Origin: Sedimentisphaerales bacterium
Lineage (GTDB): Bacteria; Planctomycetota; Phycisphaerae; Sedimentisphaerales; Anaerobacaceae
NCBI GenBank assembly: GCA_016933985.1
Contig: JAFGTU010000366.1
Span: 1 to 8,244 of the forward strand
DNA length: 8,244 bases
Reading direction: 5' to 3'
Below, piece by piece: positions 5,954 through 8,244 of the stretch. Position numbers and translations under genes: made by a program. Position 1 is the first letter of the stretch. Each line of letters begins with the position of its first letter. Under the pieces are notes generated by a model, which made no database searches, was not told the origin of the DNA, and saw nothing but the letters and a program-made list of their open reading frames with translations.

Positions 5954-8059
5954 TCACTGCTCCAGACTTATCCTGGCGTCAACTGCTATCGGAGTCGTCC
6001 CGGGACTGCCGACCACGTATGGGTTTATGTCCATCTCCTTTATTTGGGGGAATTCCGTGACTAATTGCGAGAGCCGCTGCAGCCCCTCAGCTATTCTCTC
6101 GATATCGACGCCCTCATCGCCGCGAACGCCTTGCAGTATCTTATACGTCTTGGTGCTCACAAGCATCTGCTTTGCTTCTTGGGCTGTCAGAGGCGCCAGG
6201 TAAAAAGCCACGTCTTTGAGCACCTCCACCATGATCCCCCCCATGCCGAACATCATCAACGGCCCAAAGTGCGGGTCTCGATGCATCCCCAGGATAACCT
6301 CTTTGCCTTTCCTGCACATCTCCTGAACCAAAACACCAAGAATGTGCGCATCAGGTTTCTTCTTCGGTATGCGGTATATCATCAGGTCGAAGGCGTCGCG
6401 GACTTCCTGCTCGCTCGTCAGCCCGACCTTCACGCCGCCGACATCCGATTTGTGCAAGATGTCCGGAGACCAAATCTTCAAAACCACCGGATAACCAAGC
6501 TGCTGAGCTATGTTGGCGGCCTGGTCGGCAGTCGTCGCAATAGAACCCTTGGGCGTTACGAACCCGTACGCCTCCAGAATGTCTTTCGATTCCGCCTCGC
6601 CTATATCGAGGATGCCATGCCGCAGATGCCTTTCAACAATGTTCTCCACTCTCCGCCGATTGACGGGAAATAATCTCACCACCCGCTTGGGCCTCGAACG
6701 CCATTGAACGTAGCGAGTCATTGCATCTATCGTGTCAATTGCACTCTCCGGTGAATCATACTGAGGAATTCCGCCCTTGCGCAGAATGCCCACGCCGTCC
6801 CGCACTTTCGCCGCCCCAAGGAAACATGAAAGAACCGGCTTGCCGGGCCTTTGACCCGCAACTTTTACGATTGCCTCCGCCGTGGCCGCCGCTTCGGTCA
6901 TTGCCTGTGGAGTCAGCAGCACAAGCACCGCATCCACGCCCGAGTCATCCATGACCACATCAAGGGCAAACTCATATCTATCCGCAAGCGCATCGCCAAG
7001 CACATCTATGGGATTGTGCAGATTCGCCGCCGCCGGCAGCTTCTCTGCCAGCTTCTTCACCGTGCCCTCATCCAGCTTTGCAAACGTAAGCCCCTCCCGC
7101 TCGATAGCATCCGCCGCCATGATCCCGGGACCGCCCGCATTTGTTATCACCGCCACGCGCGAACCGGCCGGCAGAGGCTGATTCGCAAAGGCCTGCGCAT
7201 AGTCGAACTGCTGCTTTATCGAATCGCACCGGATGATCCCCGCGCGTTCAAACGCCGATTCGTATGCCACCTCGCTGCCGGCAAGGCTCCCGGTGTGAGA
7301 AGATGCCGCTTCTGCCCCCGCCTGCGTTCCTCCCGATTTCATAAGCAGAATCGGCTTGATATGCGATATCCGCTCCGCCTCCCTTACAAAGGCATTCCCG
7401 TCCGTAATGCTCTCTAAATAGCCCGCAATAACCTTCGTCTGGGCGTCGTCCGCTACCGCCTCCATAACATCCTGCTCATCGACATCGGCCTTATTCCCTA
7501 TACTGACTAACTTGCTGAATCCAATTCCATTCGCATTCGCCGTATCGAGAATGGCCGCCAGCAACGCCCCGGATTGAGAGAGGTATGCAATGCCGCCCGA
7601 CGCCGGAAGATCGCCCCCGAAACTCGCATTCAGATGGTTCGCCGGCACAATCAGGCCCAGACAGTTCGGCCCAATGACCCTGATGCCGGCCTGTCTGGCG
7701 GCCTGAATCACTTGTCTCTCCAGTGCCCTGCCCTCCTCGCCAACCTCCTTGAACCCCGCCGTGATGATAACAACCGCCTTGCTCCCAACCTTCGCGCACT
7801 CCTGCATCACCGCCGGAACCATCTTAGCCGGAACGACTATAAGCACTAATTCCGGAGCATCCGGAATAGACTCAAGGCTGGCGTAGCACTTTAGACCCTC
7901 AATCTCCTCGGCCTTGGGATTAACTGGAAATATCTGGCCCTTGTACCCGGCCGCAATCATGTTGGCTAATATCTCATAACCAACCTTGCCTTCCTGCCGG
8001 GACGCACCCACAATCGCTACAGACCGTGGATTGAAGAAACTCTCAAGCCCCATAGTCAA
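5954..8059 (-). CDS. ADP-forming acetate/acyl-CoA synthetase, alpha-beta fusion
   Basis: This 701-residue enzyme of the NDP-forming acyl-CoA synthetase superfamily interconverts acyl-CoA + ADP + phosphate with acid + ATP + CoA. In fermenters it usually runs towards acetate and gains ATP. Domain order is a CoA-binding Rossmann domain (9-130, VAIVGAS), two succinyl-CoA-ligase-like domains (about 150-440), and an ATP-grasp domain (about 480-698). The phosphorylated catalytic His is H255 in SSHTGS, and the second relay His of the beta part is H536 in ILHKSDVGGV. Both are present, so an active ligase is expected; in Pat-type acetyltransferases this region is often degenerate. No GNAT is attached; it is on the next gene. 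The start is TTG 8059, with AAGGA six bases upstream; ATG 8053 is an alternative at 12 bases. It is first in the operon and ends one base before the CoA-transferase ATG. Acetate is the likeliest substrate, but other short acids are possible. Confidence 0.94.
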   Translation of the reverse strand: MTMGLESFFNPRSVAIVGASRQEGKVGYEILANMIAAGYKGQIFPVNPKAEEIEGLKCYASLESIPDAPELVLIVVPAKMVPAVMQECAKVGSKAVVIITAGFKEVGEEGRALERQVIQAARQAGIRVIGPNCLGLIVPANHLNASFGGDLPASGGIAYLSQSGALLAAILDTANANGIGFSKLVSIGNKADVDEQDVMEAVADDAQTKVIAGYLESITDGNAFVREAERISHIKPILLMKSGGTQAGAEAASSHTGSLAGSEVAYESAFERAGIIRCDSIKQQFDYAQAFANQPLPAGSRVAVITNAGGPGIMAADAIEREGLTFAKLDEGTVKKLAEKLPAAANLHNPIDVLGDALADRYEFALDVVMDDSGVDAVLVLLTPQAMTEAAATAEAIVKVAGQRPGKPVLSCFLGAAKVRDGVGILRKGGIPQYDSPESAIDTIDAMTRYVQWRSRPKRVVRLFPVNRRRVENIVERHLRHGILDIGEAESKDILEAYGFVTPKGSIATTADQAANIAQQLGYPVVLKIWSPDILHKSDVGGVKVGLTSEQEVRDAFDLMIYRIPKKKPDAHILGVLVQEMCRKGKEVILGMHRDPHFGPLMMFGMGGIMVEVLKDVAFYLAPLTAQEAKQMLVSTKTYKILQGVRGDEGVDIERIAEGLQRLSQLVTEFPQIKEMDINPYVVGSPGTTPIAVDARISLEQ
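5960..5963 (-). promoter_or_regulatory. Ribosome binding site of the CoA-transferase/GNAT gene
   Basis: GGAG lies within the last codons of the synthetase gene (encoding LEQ), seven bases before the ATG at 5952. The stop and start are arranged as TGA-T-ATG, which favours coupled translation and near-equal amounts of the two enzymes. Confidence 0.65.
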
Positions 8060-8065
8060 AAACTG

Positions 8066-8070
8066 TCCTT
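8066..8070 (-). promoter_or_regulatory. Ribosome binding site deciding the start of the synthetase
   Basis: AAGGA is six bases before TTG 8059 and twelve before ATG 8053, so spacing favours the TTG. The deacetylase TTG further down the operon has the same six-base spacing. Confidence 0.55.
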
Positions 8071-8102
8071 TCTAAACCAACACCAATTCCCAAAAACGGG
8101 TT

Positions 8103-8131
8103 ATTATACAGCGTCGTGCCCCATTCTTCAA
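8103..8131 (-). promoter_or_regulatory. Sigma-70-type promoter of the synthetase/transferase/deacetylase operon
   Basis: On the minus strand, TTGAAG (8126-8131) is followed after exactly 17 bp by a perfect TATAAT (8103-8108). Transcription would start near 8096, leaving a leader of about 37 bases before TTG 8059. No longer leader structure is visible. The near-consensus boxes suggest solid basal expression. I see no convincing operator; CCC/GGG flanking a T-rich stretch just downstream of the -10 box is only a 3-bp pairing. Confidence 0.7.
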
Positions 8132-8244
8132 AGCATTTTCAGAAATCTATACGCTAACGGGTGTGAAATCATTTTCTGGCAGTCATGCGACAAGGGTATT
8201 TTGCAGGTTCCAGTAGATCTGCCACTGGCCGCTTTGATCCAGGG

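Noticed and set aside
8132..8178. CAGAAA/TTTCTG inverted repeat upstream of the operon promoter.
   Set aside because: It has a 6-bp A/T-rich stem with a loop of more than 25 bases. It is too weak to call an operator or terminator.
8183..8242. Possible end of an upstream minus-strand gene (19 codons, LDQSGQWQIYW..., TGA at 8183).
   Set aside because: It looks protein-like, but 19 codons are too few to support a gene. Another frame of the same strand is open for longer and runs into the -35 box. The sequence beyond position 8244 would decide.

Overview
The window looks like a stretch of chromosome from a bacterium of the Planctomycetota, most likely an anaerobic, fermentative member of the Phycisphaerae. 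This is an inference from gene content. The signs are a pseudopilin with an N-terminal GFTLIELLVVI cleavage site and a C-terminal H-X9-DG motif, a small membrane protein with the YDLNTGELF / PPIEAPSG pattern that I associate with planctomycetes, an enolase-superfamily sugar-acid type enzyme, and an ADP-forming acetate-CoA ligase. I see no RNA gene, CRISPR array, insertion sequence or phage gene.

Layout. Positions 2-1144 (+) hold a 5'-truncated mandelate racemase/muconate lactonizing enzyme family protein. It converges, with a 31-bp gap, on a two-gene minus-strand unit: a pseudopilin (2642-1821) followed 42 bp later by a single-pass membrane protein of unknown function (1778-1176). This unit has a good sigma-70-type promoter at 2699-2727, and an inverted repeat brackets its -10 box. 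The 280-bp gap 2643-2922 also holds a 9-bp perfect hairpin, which probably separates this unit from the operon upstream of it.

The main feature is a tight three-gene minus-strand operon, 8059-2923. Its genes, in order, are an ADP-forming acyl/acetyl-CoA synthetase (alpha and beta parts fused), an acetyl-CoA hydrolase/CoA-transferase carrying a C-terminal GNAT acetyltransferase domain, and a class I histone-deacetylase-like (AcuC-type) zinc deacetylase. The gaps are 1 and 9 bp, and both downstream genes have Shine-Dalgarno sequences overlapping or touching the end of the gene before them. A strong promoter (TTGAAG, 17 bp, TATAAT) lies 44 bp upstream of the first gene.

How the genes may work together. 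The first two enzymes interconvert acetate (or another short acid) and its CoA thioester, either with ATP gain or by CoA exchange. The GNAT domain resembles the one that in Pat-type lysine acetyltransferases is fused to an ADP-forming synthetase-like region; here it sits on the CoA-transferase instead. Together with the deacetylase this makes a candidate acetyl-CoA-responsive writer/eraser pair encoded with its likely targets, analogous to acuA/acuC in Bacillus but built from different parts. The enzyme families are read from motifs. The regulatory role is inference.
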